From a virus, in IMG/VR virus record IMGVR_UViG_3300042463_000956, positions 1-64,000 of that record: a stretch of DNA of 64,000 nt; one strand, given 5' to 3'. Positions 56,610 to 64,000 of this stretch are shown piece by piece. The translations under genes were made by a program, and so were the position numbers. The notes under the pieces were generated by a model. It was not told the DNA's origin. It saw only the letters and a list, made by a program, of their open reading frames with translations, and ran no database searches. Numbering within the stretch: position 1 is the stretch's first letter; every line of letters begins with the position of its first letter.

Positions 56610-58166
56610 TCAATTAATTCGAATATTTGGATTTAAAAATCTTTTTGAGTTTAATTCTTTTTGTATGTCGTCTAGACTAACACTATTTTCACCTTCACCA
56701 GATAGATAACAAGGCGGTTCAATTGGGTTATGAACATGTCCTGATATCCATCTTATTATTTTATCTAATAGATTATATAGTTCTTCACCTCTAACCATAG
56801 AATTTGTCCTATCTTTTAGATAATCTGTAAATGTCGGTTGGTCAATACCATATAAAGTGTTTTTTAAATCGATTGTAAATTTATCATCAGTTGTTTGGTG
56901 AGTAAGAAAATAAAGAAAATCACCACCCATTGTTCCATAAGTAACTGGATTATCTTTATATTCTGCTCTTTCAATATCTGCTGAGCTTTTAATTGTCTGT
57001 GGGCCAACCCTATTATAATCCCAAATAACAGCAAAACCTGGTTGATCGCTTGAGTCAAAAAGTTTTATTTTGTTATAAATGTTAATTACCACACTATTTT
57101 TCACAGAATCTATTGTTGGACTTGGACTTGTGTCTAATATTTTTGCGTTGGTTGAAATACTTGGACCAAAAACAAAGGGAAATTGTCCTATTAAATTTCC
57201 AGAATTTGGGTATTTGTTATAACCATCAATATTGATAAAACCTTTATTAAAACCTCTAATATACGTATTAATAAAAATAATGGAATCCTCAACACTTAAT
57301 CCAGTAAACGCATATTTTGAATTAGGGATTAAAGTACAATTTACGGTAGTACCAGTATTAAACCCAAAATCAGATGTTGTAACATTTTTTACAGTACTTA
57401 CTTGTACATAACCACCAACAGTATTTGCGGTAAGGTTAATATTTGAAATATCCCATTCAACAAAGTTTTTCACATCTTTATCAACAAACTTTGTTATATC
57501 AATAGTTTCGGTGCCAACATCTACCAATTCTTGGTCAAATATTGATAATTGTAAGAAGGATCTTTTATCGTATGGTCTAACATTTGGTTGTGTAATTTCA
57601 CCAACACCACTTGATTGTTCTACAACTATTTTTCTATATTTACCAGCTCTTAATAAAACATCATTTTTCTTTAATACAACATCTGTTGTACCTCGACTTA
57701 AAAGTGCATTATCACCAGGCAATGGGTATATGTCTTTTACAATTTCTTGTACAACACCAGTTTTACTATTTCTAGGTTCGTAACTTTTTTGAATTGATGT
57801 CCCATTATCTAAAACTGATTGGGCGTTTAAAAATGTTTCTCTTTCGTTATTCCAAGGTCTACTTAAAGGTCCTTGAACATAAAATTTATTATTTGATAAA
57901 GGTTCAACTCTTGTTGAATAAATAATATTAACGTATTCGCCGACTTCTGGAACTTGATTAACATAATATGGCAATAACGGAATAAAGATAAATGGGTCTT
58001 CTGAAGTCCAAGCATAATCATCAACTGATTTTGGTGAACCATCTGGTTTTGTTGGTACTGACTGGTTTTCAAGTTTTGTTTGGGGTTCAATTCTTACTCT
58101 TCCCAACATTAGCGGATCAACATTATCTAAAACCTTACCAGGAAGAACTATTCTTTTATCTTGCAT
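56610..58166 (-). CDS. Baseplate hub protein with gp5-like OB domain
   Basis: 518 residues starting MQDKRIVLPGKVLDNVDPLM, then LGRVRIEPQTK: the V-x-D-N-x-D-P-L-x-L-G-R-V-R-V pattern of the N-terminal OB fold of T4 gp5 and VgrG-type hubs. The lysozyme domain and the long beta-helix repeats of gp5 are not seen; instead there are mixed strands and, at the end, an HVHNPIEPPCY segment. It probably sits at the centre of the baseplate below the tail tube. Overlaps the small gene at 58156 by 11 bases. Confidence 0.72.
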   Translation of the reverse strand: MQDKRIVLPGKVLDNVDPLMLGRVRIEPQTKLENQSVPTKPDGSPKSVDDYAWTSEDPFIFIPLLPYYVNQVPEVGEYVNIIYSTRVEPLSNNKFYVQGPLSRPWNNERETFLNAQSVLDNGTSIQKSYEPRNSKTGVVQEIVKDIYPLPGDNALLSRGTTDVVLKKNDVLLRAGKYRKIVVEQSSGVGEITQPNVRPYDKRSFLQLSIFDQELVDVGTETIDITKFVDKDVKNFVEWDISNINLTANTVGGYVQVSTVKNVTTSDFGFNTGTTVNCTLIPNSKYAFTGLSVEDSIIFINTYIRGFNKGFINIDGYNKYPNSGNLIGQFPFVFGPSISTNAKILDTSPSPTIDSVKNSVVINIYNKIKLFDSSDQPGFAVIWDYNRVGPQTIKSSADIERAEYKDNPVTYGTMGGDFLYFLTHQTTDDKFTIDLKNTLYGIDQPTFTDYLKDRTNSMVRGEELYNLLDKIIRWISGHVHNPIEPPCYLSGEGENSVSLDDIQKELNSKRFLNPNIRIN

Positions 58167-58365
58167 TTCTATTTTTATATTCCTTTAATATTGTATTATA
58201 TGTAATTTCTAACTTATCTAAATGGTCGGTTAACTTAATAAGATTTTCTTTTGTCTTTTCAAATTCCGTGTTTATAAATTCAAGGGCAATTTCTAAATCT
58301 TTATTCGATTTTTCCTTGTATTTTGATACCGTTTCTAATATTTCTTCTTTTGTAACCTTTTCCAT
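58156..58365 (-). CDS. Small coiled-coil protein
   Basis: 69 residues, continuous amphipathic helix (ETVSKYKEKSNKDLEIALEF, then LTDHLDKLEITYNTILKEYK). It overlaps the hub gene by 11 bases, so the two are coupled. Probably a small baseplate assembly factor or chaperone; no family recognised. Confidence 0.58.
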   Translation of the reverse strand: MEKVTKEEILETVSKYKEKSNKDLEIALEFINTEFEKTKENLIKLTDHLDKLEITYNTILKEYKNRNAR

Positions 58366-58367
58366 AT

Positions 58368-60323
58368 TTATACTTTTTTTCCAAACGCAATACTTGGTAA
58401 TGTTGTACCAATTGGTGTTATTGATAGTGGGTCAATTGCAATTTGTACTTGACCATTTTCTGCTTCTTCTTTATCCATACCGTCAATAAGTGCTTTCATT
58501 GCAATTACGAATTTATTTGGCGTACCATCAGGAAGTGGTCCAGTTGGTATTCCAAGTTTTTCAAATTCTTCAATAACATTAAGATAAGCCCTAGTTGATG
58601 AAAAACCACTTAAAAATCTTGTTGCTAATAATAAAGGAAGTGGTATTTGATTTCCAAAACCTCTAGATGCTAATTTTAATAATTTTAATAAATTATCTAT
58701 AACACTTTTACATTCACGAACATCAACAATAATGTCTGCAATTTTTAATAGTATTTGTGTTAATGCAAATATTATTGATAAAGATTTTTTATTTTTTTCT
58801 AATTTTATATCGACAGTTATTGTTGAAATTAATTGTTTAATGTCCTGAACAACTAAGTCAAAAATAATTTTAATAAAAATTGCATAAATTTTTGAAACCA
58901 AATTAACAACCAAATCTTTAAATTTTTTGAAAAAATCAACATATGATTTTACTAAATTAAGTCCTTGATTACCTAAAGCTAAAAGTACTATCGCCAAAGG
59001 TAATATTACTTTTGGTGTTAATAGTGCAAATACAACCGCTTTTGGAAACTCTTTAATCATCGATTCATCAATGTTTATTTGTAACGGTAACCAATCTGGA
59101 TTTTGAGTTAATGAATTTGTTATATTAGTTGCGTCTTCGATTGTGTTTGAATTATTTGAACCAGGGACAAAAATTAGATTTGATACGGCTGTAACTATTG
59201 CTGTAGTATCAACCGGTAATTTAATTGTTAAACATTCCTCAAATTCAACAACACCATTTAAAACGTCAGAAATAGATTGGTCAATAAATAAAGTCTCAAG
59301 TTCATCAAATTCAAAAAAAGAATCGTCAATATTATCGTTTTCTGAAATTTTAGCAGAACCAGAAACATCAATTTCTTTTGTTCCGTCAAAACATAAACCT
59401 AATATTCTTTGTATTACTAATGATACTTTATAAAAATCACCCAAATCATTTTTTCCATCACCCTTCTCAATAGAAATTGCACCAGTAAGGATATTCATTA
59501 AATTTGCAAAAATATTTTTGAAGTCTATAATTTCTATTGATTGGTAATAATCTTTAACAAATTCTTTTATTTTTTGACCACTAACCCTTTGTTTTGGTGT
59601 TACTTTAAAGTAATTTCCAGAAACACCATTATTGTCCAATTCAGTATATTCAATATCAAATAAATCTTGTAATGACTTACCTTGGTAATTTGACGAGTAC
59701 TGAACAGAAAATTGTTGGTTAATATTTTGTATTCTTTGGTACAATTCCTTATTCATTGAAAATGGATAATTAGGAAAATTTAAATTAGCCTCTTCATATG
59801 AAATTTTACCAATATTACTTGTTGGGTCAACTTTTAATAACCCTAAAAAGTCTATTGATTTTACGTTAATATATAAGTCTTGATTTGGTTGGTATTCTTG
59901 GTCATCAGAACAACCAGTTGTATTAAAAATCTCTTGTTGTAATAAGTCTAATATTTTTGGTTTTAATTCGTTTAATGCTGTGATAAATTTACCAATAATA
60001 TATTTTTTTACATCCCCACCCTTTTTAAATTTTTCTAACTTATTTGGGTCAAGGTCTTTTAAACCGTCTGTAAATTGATCATTAGCTGAAAGGAATTTTA
60101 TTTTTAATAACTCATCTAACTGACTATTTTGTTTTTTTTGCCACTTATTAAATTTAGATTTTCCCTTTTCAAAACGTTTTGTGACTTTTGATTTCTTTTT
60201 TTCAAAAGAACTCCCTACCTTCTTCTTTAACTTTTTATAGTCTTTAGAAAGTTGTTTGTAGGTTTGATTTTTTTGTATCGAACCACCAATAGCTTCATAT
60301 CCTTCTTGAATATCAATTGGCAT
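58368..60323 (-). CDS. Large baseplate/tail protein with hydrophobic helices
   Basis: 651 residues. N-terminal 60 residues are strongly basic (KKLKKKVGSSFEKKKSKVTK), then a mixed domain; residues about 440-545 hold two or three hydrophobic helices (AVVFALLTPKVILPLAIVLL, ...LVNLVSKIYAIFIKIIFDLV). C-terminal part ends GTTLPSIAFGKKV. Not recognised. Long hydrophobic helices are unusual for a baseplate protein and would suit one that enters the host membrane during infection, as tape-measure or hub proteins do. Confidence 0.58.
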   Translation of the reverse strand: MPIDIQEGYEAIGGSIQKNQTYKQLSKDYKKLKKKVGSSFEKKKSKVTKRFEKGKSKFNKWQKKQNSQLDELLKIKFLSANDQFTDGLKDLDPNKLEKFKKGGDVKKYIIGKFITALNELKPKILDLLQQEIFNTTGCSDDQEYQPNQDLYINVKSIDFLGLLKVDPTSNIGKISYEEANLNFPNYPFSMNKELYQRIQNINQQFSVQYSSNYQGKSLQDLFDIEYTELDNNGVSGNYFKVTPKQRVSGQKIKEFVKDYYQSIEIIDFKNIFANLMNILTGAISIEKGDGKNDLGDFYKVSLVIQRILGLCFDGTKEIDVSGSAKISENDNIDDSFFEFDELETLFIDQSISDVLNGVVEFEECLTIKLPVDTTAIVTAVSNLIFVPGSNNSNTIEDATNITNSLTQNPDWLPLQINIDESMIKEFPKAVVFALLTPKVILPLAIVLLALGNQGLNLVKSYVDFFKKFKDLVVNLVSKIYAIFIKIIFDLVVQDIKQLISTITVDIKLEKNKKSLSIIFALTQILLKIADIIVDVRECKSVIDNLLKLLKLASRGFGNQIPLPLLLATRFLSGFSSTRAYLNVIEEFEKLGIPTGPLPDGTPNKFVIAMKALIDGMDKEEAENGQVQIAIDPLSITPIGTTLPSIAFGKKV

Positions 60324-60691
60324 TATTTTTTCATTTTGTAACTTTTATCTGATGTGTCTTTTTCTATCAATGATTTCATAACACTATCATCTAAATCTAA
60401 ATCAGATAAAGTAAATTCTTCATCTCTATCATTTGATTTTTGCCAGATTTGTGCTTGAAGCTTTGAAAGTGAGAGTTTTTTTTCAACACAATCATTTATT
60501 ATTTTTTGTTGTTTTTCAATTACAGGACCAATAAGAGTCATATCTTCTGGTTCTTTCATCATAGTCAACATTTTATTTTGGATTCTAATTGCTGTATTTC
60601 TTTGTTCTACAAGTTCATTATAGATTTCTTGCATCAAAGATAACATTGATTCCTTTGTTAGATTAATTTGTTTTTTTTGAGGTCTTGGCAT
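60323..60691 (-). CDS. Small helical protein
   Basis: 122 residues, helical and polar (ESMLSLMQEIYNELVEQRNT, then IEKQQKIINDCVEKKLSLSK). Its stop overlaps the next start by 1 base. GTATTTAT on the minus strand ends 4 nt before the ATG, so the transcript is probably leaderless and begins the tail unit. Possibly a baseplate chaperone or tail-assembly factor. Confidence 0.58.
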   Translation of the reverse strand: MPRPQKKQINLTKESMLSLMQEIYNELVEQRNTAIRIQNKMLTMMKEPEDMTLIGPVIEKQQKIINDCVEKKLSLSKLQAQIWQKSNDRDEEFTLSDLDLDDSVMKSLIEKDTSDKSYKMKK

Positions 60692-60702
60692 AATAATAAA
60701 TA

Positions 60703-61455
60703 CTAATCTTTCAAAATATCCTGTAATAATTCAGAATATAATTTTTTATATCTTTTCATTGAAGACCTAATTTCTTTTGTTGTGAGATTTGTCATCTCCC
60801 TTAATTCAAATAAAATTATATTTTTATTAAATTTATTGTTGTTATTTGTTTCAATAAAAAGGTTTTTGTAATTTTCAAAAAGATCAAATAACGACTGACC
60901 AAGTTTATGTTCTTGTTCTGTTATTTTTTTATCATCTAATGAAAATTTTAATTTTTCAAGAAATTTTTTCATAATTTCTTCACTAGTAATATCTTCATTA
61001 TCGATATAATAAACCATATCAGGACTATTTTGTAAATCACTAGAAATGTCTTCATACGAAATTTTTCTGTTCATTTCTTTTTGATCTTTCATTATTTGAC
61101 CCATCAAATAATTTTTACAAATAGTACCAAAATATGAATATGCTTTTTTTTCTTTTGATGGTTTAAATTTATCAATTTTAGTCATCAAAAAAGAATGTGT
61201 ATCAATATGGACTTCTTCGTAATCCATATCTTTTCTGTATAATTTGTATCGTCGTATTATTGACGATATCATTTTATCTAAAGGATGTTTTAAAAAATCA
61301 TTGTAAATTTTATTTTTTTCCTCAAATGTGGTTGCTTTAAGATAATCTCTTACGGCATTCTCTTCTATTTCAGCAAAATAATTTTTTACTTTTGGTTTTC
61401 TTCCTTTCTTTTTCTTATCATCACATTGTTCGTTGTTCTCTTCATTAATCAACAT
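60703..61455 (-). CDS. Late-transcription sigma factor (T4 gp55-like)
   Basis: 250 residues. The KPSKEKKAYSYFGTICKNYL segment (about 112-131) is the region-2-like signature of sigma-70 family proteins and of gp55-type factors, and DKMISSIIRRYKLYRKDMDY fits region 2.1-2.2. Region 4 is not evident beyond a C-terminal helix-turn-helix-like segment (MTNLTTKEIRSSMKRYKKLY). In T4, gp55 directs host RNA polymerase to TATAAATA late promoters; here the corresponding motif would be ATATTTAT/GTATTTAT, which precedes the head, tail and cargo genes. Confidence 0.82.
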   Translation of the reverse strand: MLINEENNEQCDDKKKKGRKPKVKNYFAEIEENAVRDYLKATTFEEKNKIYNDFLKHPLDKMISSIIRRYKLYRKDMDYEEVHIDTHSFLMTKIDKFKPSKEKKAYSYFGTICKNYLMGQIMKDQKEMNRKISYEDISSDLQNSPDMVYYIDNEDITSEEIMKKFLEKLKFSLDDKKITEQEHKLGQSLFDLFENYKNLFIETNNNNKFNKNIILFELREMTNLTTKEIRSSMKRYKKLYSELLQDILKD

Positions 61456-62261
61456 TAAACTTCTTGTGGTTCATATTTTATATCTCGTTCTTTGATGTAT
61501 AGATATTCTTTTTTAGCTGAATCAATCCAAAATTTTACCTCATCTTCAGACAATCTATCGTCACTATTTTTGTAGTTCCAGAAAATTGACCCCTCTCTTA
61601 AGTTCATATGTTTATAACCAATTCTTGGAATCGTCATAATTTTAACGTTGTTATTAGTCATTCTTAATAAGAACTCATATCCAAATGTTAACTTAAATGA
61701 GTCTTTTAACATTCCAAAATCAACAAAAGATTTTTTTCTTATCACCATTCCAGATATTTGAAAGTTTTGATATGTAAGTAGAGTTTCATTGTCTAAGTAT
61801 CCCATTTCAGTTGAGAAGTTTGCGGCAAAAGTTGCCTCATTAGTAAACCCAACAAAAACACCTTTATAATCTACATCAACAACAATTGGTAAAAAAGCGT
61901 CAACATCACCATAGATATCCATATAACTTTTTGCGTTCTTAAACCATATATTTGAATATTCATCATCGAACTCTAAAATAGAAACCCATTCAGATGTCGC
62001 TTTACTTACACCGTAATTAACCTGGTTTGCAAAACTAGGAGTACCATCATATTCTTCGATGAATACATTTATGTCTCCAAAATCAAAAGCAGAAACATAA
62101 TTTCTAAAATAATCTTCACCTACGTGTACAATTATTAATTCACTAACTAAACCTTCTTGGTTTTTTACTGAAGTTATTGCCTTTTCAAAAAATTCTTCAA
62201 AGTCTATTGCTTTACCAGACTTTATTGGTAATATAACCGATATTGTATTTTTACTTTCCAT
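61455..62261 (-). CDS. Family 2 glycosyltransferase
   Basis: 268 residues from the ATG at 62261, directly after the stop of the upstream gene; an in-frame ATG at 62279 overlaps that gene. GT-A fold markers: ISVILPIKSGKAIDFEEFFE, ELIIVHVGEDYF, then SFANQVNYGVSKATSEWVSI and LEFDDEYS, the D-x-D-like site. The substrate is unknown. It pairs with the GT-B enzyme next to it, overlaps the sigma-factor gene by 1 base, and belongs to a group of three phage glycosyltransferases in the window. Confidence 0.75.
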   Translation of the reverse strand: MESKNTISVILPIKSGKAIDFEEFFEKAITSVKNQEGLVSELIIVHVGEDYFRNYVSAFDFGDINVFIEEYDGTPSFANQVNYGVSKATSEWVSILEFDDEYSNIWFKNAKSYMDIYGDVDAFLPIVVDVDYKGVFVGFTNEATFAANFSTEMGYLDNETLLTYQNFQISGMVIRKKSFVDFGMLKDSFKLTFGYEFLLRMTNNNVKIMTIPRIGYKHMNLREGSIFWNYKNSDDRLSEDEVKFWIDSAKKEYLYIKERDIKYEPQEV

Positions 62262-62262
62262 A

Positions 62263-63324
62263 TTAATCAATTGTTTCAAATTTATTTAGTTGTTCTTCGA
62301 ATGTTTTCATTCTTGTTTCAATCATTTCTGAAAAAACACTTAAAACATTATGTTCAAATTTATCCAAGTCAGAATGTTTACTAACTGTTTTATCCATAGC
62401 TTCAAAAAGTTCTGGGTTTAAGTTATCTTCTAACCAATTTTGTGTGAAATCAGCAATAACCTCAACCAATGAATTTTTGTTTGCTAACCAAATTCCATTA
62501 TCTTCGTTTAACCATTCTGGCTGTAAGTGAGGTAACATACCGATTACAGGAACACCAGATTTCATAGATTCTAGTGGGAAAGTACCAAAACCACTTGTCT
62601 GATCAATCCAAACAGAAACAAAACTTTCTTTTAGTGCTTGAGCAAATTCATTTTCTGTAAGACCTCTTAAATCTCTAAATGTAATCCATCTATATTGTGG
62701 GAATTTAACATAAAACTGTTTAATTAAATTAACAGTATCTCTTTGATCTCTTGAATGAATAGAAATAATAGTTTTTGCTGGTTTTTCATTTTTTACAAAA
62801 CACTCGCTAATTACTGGCTCAATAATTTCAAATGAAACTTTTCTCATAAATTGCTCAATGTATTTTTTCTGAGTTTCAGAAGTTGTTATACATTTAAAAA
62901 ACCCAAGTTGTTGCCAGTTCTCACCTGGTTGCAACGTTTCAAAAATATGGTCATAAGCTTGTGCTAATACAACTTTACCACAAGGTAATTTTTTAACTTG
63001 GTCCATAATGTAACCAAAAATTTCAGGGATGATAAGAATGTCATCTGGTGAAATTTCTAAATTACCATCATCTATTGATTTGTGTTGTAGTTCTGACATA
63101 TAGTTTTCGCCTAACCATTCAGCAACACCAATATATTCTTTGTTTTCGTGAAGGATGATTGGATTATAACCATTCTTTTTTAACGTCATTGCAATTTGAT
63201 AAGTCAGTCTAACTGAACCTTTTGCGTTTCCTTTGGTATCTTGGACAACAAAATACAATCTAGATTTTTTGTCCTTCATACTTTGAACCGCTTTTTCTAA
63301 TTTTTTTATCTGTTCGGTATTCAT
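62263..63324 (-). CDS. GT-B glycosyltransferase (GT4-like)
   Basis: 353 residues. N-terminal domain RLYFVVQDTKGNAKGSVRLT (a GT-B opening), C-terminal domain with SVWIDQTSGFGTFPLESMKS, GVPVIGMLPH: the E-x7-E-like sugar-nucleotide site of GT4 enzymes (only the first Glu is clear). Together with the GT2 enzyme downstream it may add a short glycan to a virion protein, to phage DNA or to the host surface. Start chosen at the first ATG after the upstream gene's stop. Confidence 0.75.
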   Translation of the reverse strand: MNTEQIKKLEKAVQSMKDKKSRLYFVVQDTKGNAKGSVRLTYQIAMTLKKNGYNPIILHENKEYIGVAEWLGENYMSELQHKSIDDGNLEISPDDILIIPEIFGYIMDQVKKLPCGKVVLAQAYDHIFETLQPGENWQQLGFFKCITTSETQKKYIEQFMRKVSFEIIEPVISECFVKNEKPAKTIISIHSRDQRDTVNLIKQFYVKFPQYRWITFRDLRGLTENEFAQALKESFVSVWIDQTSGFGTFPLESMKSGVPVIGMLPHLQPEWLNEDNGIWLANKNSLVEVIADFTQNWLEDNLNPELFEAMDKTVSKHSDLDKFEHNVLSVFSEMIETRMKTFEEQLNKFETID

Positions 63325-63331
63325 ACTTTTT

Positions 63332-63631
63332 TTATATTTTATTTATTATTTTCTTAATTAATAACGAATTAAATGCAATTTTAAATGGTATAGAAACTTC
63401 GTTTGATTTCATACCTAAATCTTCATCAACTTCATTTGCTTCTGTTAATACAGTTTCTAAGAAATTTTTAACCAATTCATATTTTACTAAATGAATTTGT
63501 TTTTCTTCTTTTAGTTCTGCGACATCACCTTCAGTTTCGACATCATCTTCCAGCACTTCAGCCGTAAATTGTACATATTCATCAATAGCATCAATGTCAA
63601 CGTAATAGATTTCATTAAATATTTTAAACAT
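63332..63631 (-). CDS. Small acidic hypothetical protein
   Basis: 99 residues, acidic, helical in the second half (EEKQIHLVKYELVKNFLETV), with strand-like ends. It overlaps the upstream gene by 8 bases and precedes the glycosyltransferases by 7. Not recognised. Confidence 0.55.
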   Translation of the reverse strand: MFKIFNEIYYVDIDAIDEYVQFTAEVLEDDVETEGDVAELKEEKQIHLVKYELVKNFLETVLTEANEVDEDLGMKSNEVSIPFKIAFNSLLIKKIINKI

Positions 63632-63980
63632 ATTCTTTAGTTATTTTTTTTAATAATAAGTTAAAATCTGATAAAGTAGATATTTCCAATTCAGACTTAA
63701 TGTTTTTATTGTAATCACGTAAAAATTTTACAACAATTTTACCTTCTGGTTTGTTAAGTATTAAATCTGGATTTGATGTGATTAAAATATCTACATTGTC
63801 CCACATATCATTCTTTGTTGTTTCAGAATAAAAAATTATTTTTTCTAATAAACAACCAAATTTTGAAAGGAAGAAAAGTGAAGCTGGTTTTGATTTACCA
63901 ATCTCATCAGAAACTATGAGTAAATCATATTCATCTCTTAAATCATAATATAACTCATTAAGAACATTAAACGTATTCAT
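63624..63980 (-). CDS. Hypothetical protein at the window edge
   Basis: 118 residues: MNTFNVLNELYYDLRDEYDL, then LLIVSDEIGKSKPASLFFLS and ILITSNPDLIL. The alternating strands and helices (a DLLIVSDE then LITSNPDL pattern) recall a HAD-like or Rossmann-like half-domain, but catalytic residues are not clear. The start is 20 bases from the window edge, so an upstream start cannot be ruled out. Coupled by overlap to the gene at 63332. Confidence 0.5.
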   Translation of the reverse strand: MNTFNVLNELYYDLRDEYDLLIVSDEIGKSKPASLFFLSKFGCLLEKIIFYSETTKNDMWDNVDILITSNPDLILNKPEGKIVVKFLRDYNKNIKSELEISTLSDFNLLLKKITKEYV

Positions 63981-64000
63981 TTCTGATGATGGTGCGTGAC

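Overview
The window is a continuous piece of a large, AT-rich, T4-like (myovirus-type) tailed phage that infects a member of the Bacteroidota, most likely a flavobacterium. The phage call rests on the head cassette at 36.9-46.9 kb: terminase large subunit, portal, prohead protease, acidic scaffold and a gp23-like capsid protein, in T4 order. A gp55-like sigma factor and a gp5-like OB-fold baseplate protein support it. The host call rests on promoters of the Bacteroidota form TTG-N19/20-TAnnTTTG, gene starts without Shine-Dalgarno sequences, and a secreted protein that looks like a type IX secretion cargo.

Layout. 1-9.5 kb (+): putative internal (capsid-targeted) proteins, including a recent paralogous pair, then a two-domain glycosyltransferase. 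9.5-15.5 kb: a dense stable-RNA region with about 24 canonical tRNAs, one tRNA with an enlarged anticodon loop, three tRNA-like RNAs with normal acceptor and T arms but abnormal bodies, several other closed RNA structures, and a few small genes. 15.5-36.8 kb: accessory genes (holin-like, M15 peptidase, a roughly 0.95 kb non-coding RNA, a tmRNA, M20 peptidase, a ClpC-like unfoldase facing a UVR-motif protein, nucleotidyltransferase, GH25-like protein). 36.9-46.9 kb (+): packaging and head genes, with a bS21-like ribosomal protein gene on the opposite strand. 47-51.7 kb: HNH endonuclease, T9SS-like secreted protein, more cargo-type proteins. 51.7-60.7 kb (-): tail and adhesin genes. 60.7-64 kb (-): late sigma factor, two glycosyltransferases and two small genes.

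A theme runs through the window. At least fourteen otherwise unrelated proteins begin with a short amphipathic helix ending in [ILV]-x-E, and the major capsid protein has the same site (LINE|A, after residue 60) where T4 gp23 is cut. I infer that these N-termini are capsid-targeting peptides removed by the prohead protease, so that a varied cargo, partly aimed at peptidoglycan, is packed in the head and ejected with the DNA.

A second theme is remodelling of host translation and proteolysis: tRNAs, a tmRNA with an unusual tag, a bS21 homologue, and a ClpC-like unfoldase with a putative adaptor. The large non-coding RNA, the tmRNA and tRNA clusters share a boxA-like GTTCTTTGA element. Two promoter classes are visible: the host-type one, and an ATATTTAT/GTATTTAT motif that is probably the late promoter. 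In each class several genes have the ATG exactly 4 nt after the motif, which suggests leaderless mRNAs. All functional calls come from reading the sequence without database searches.
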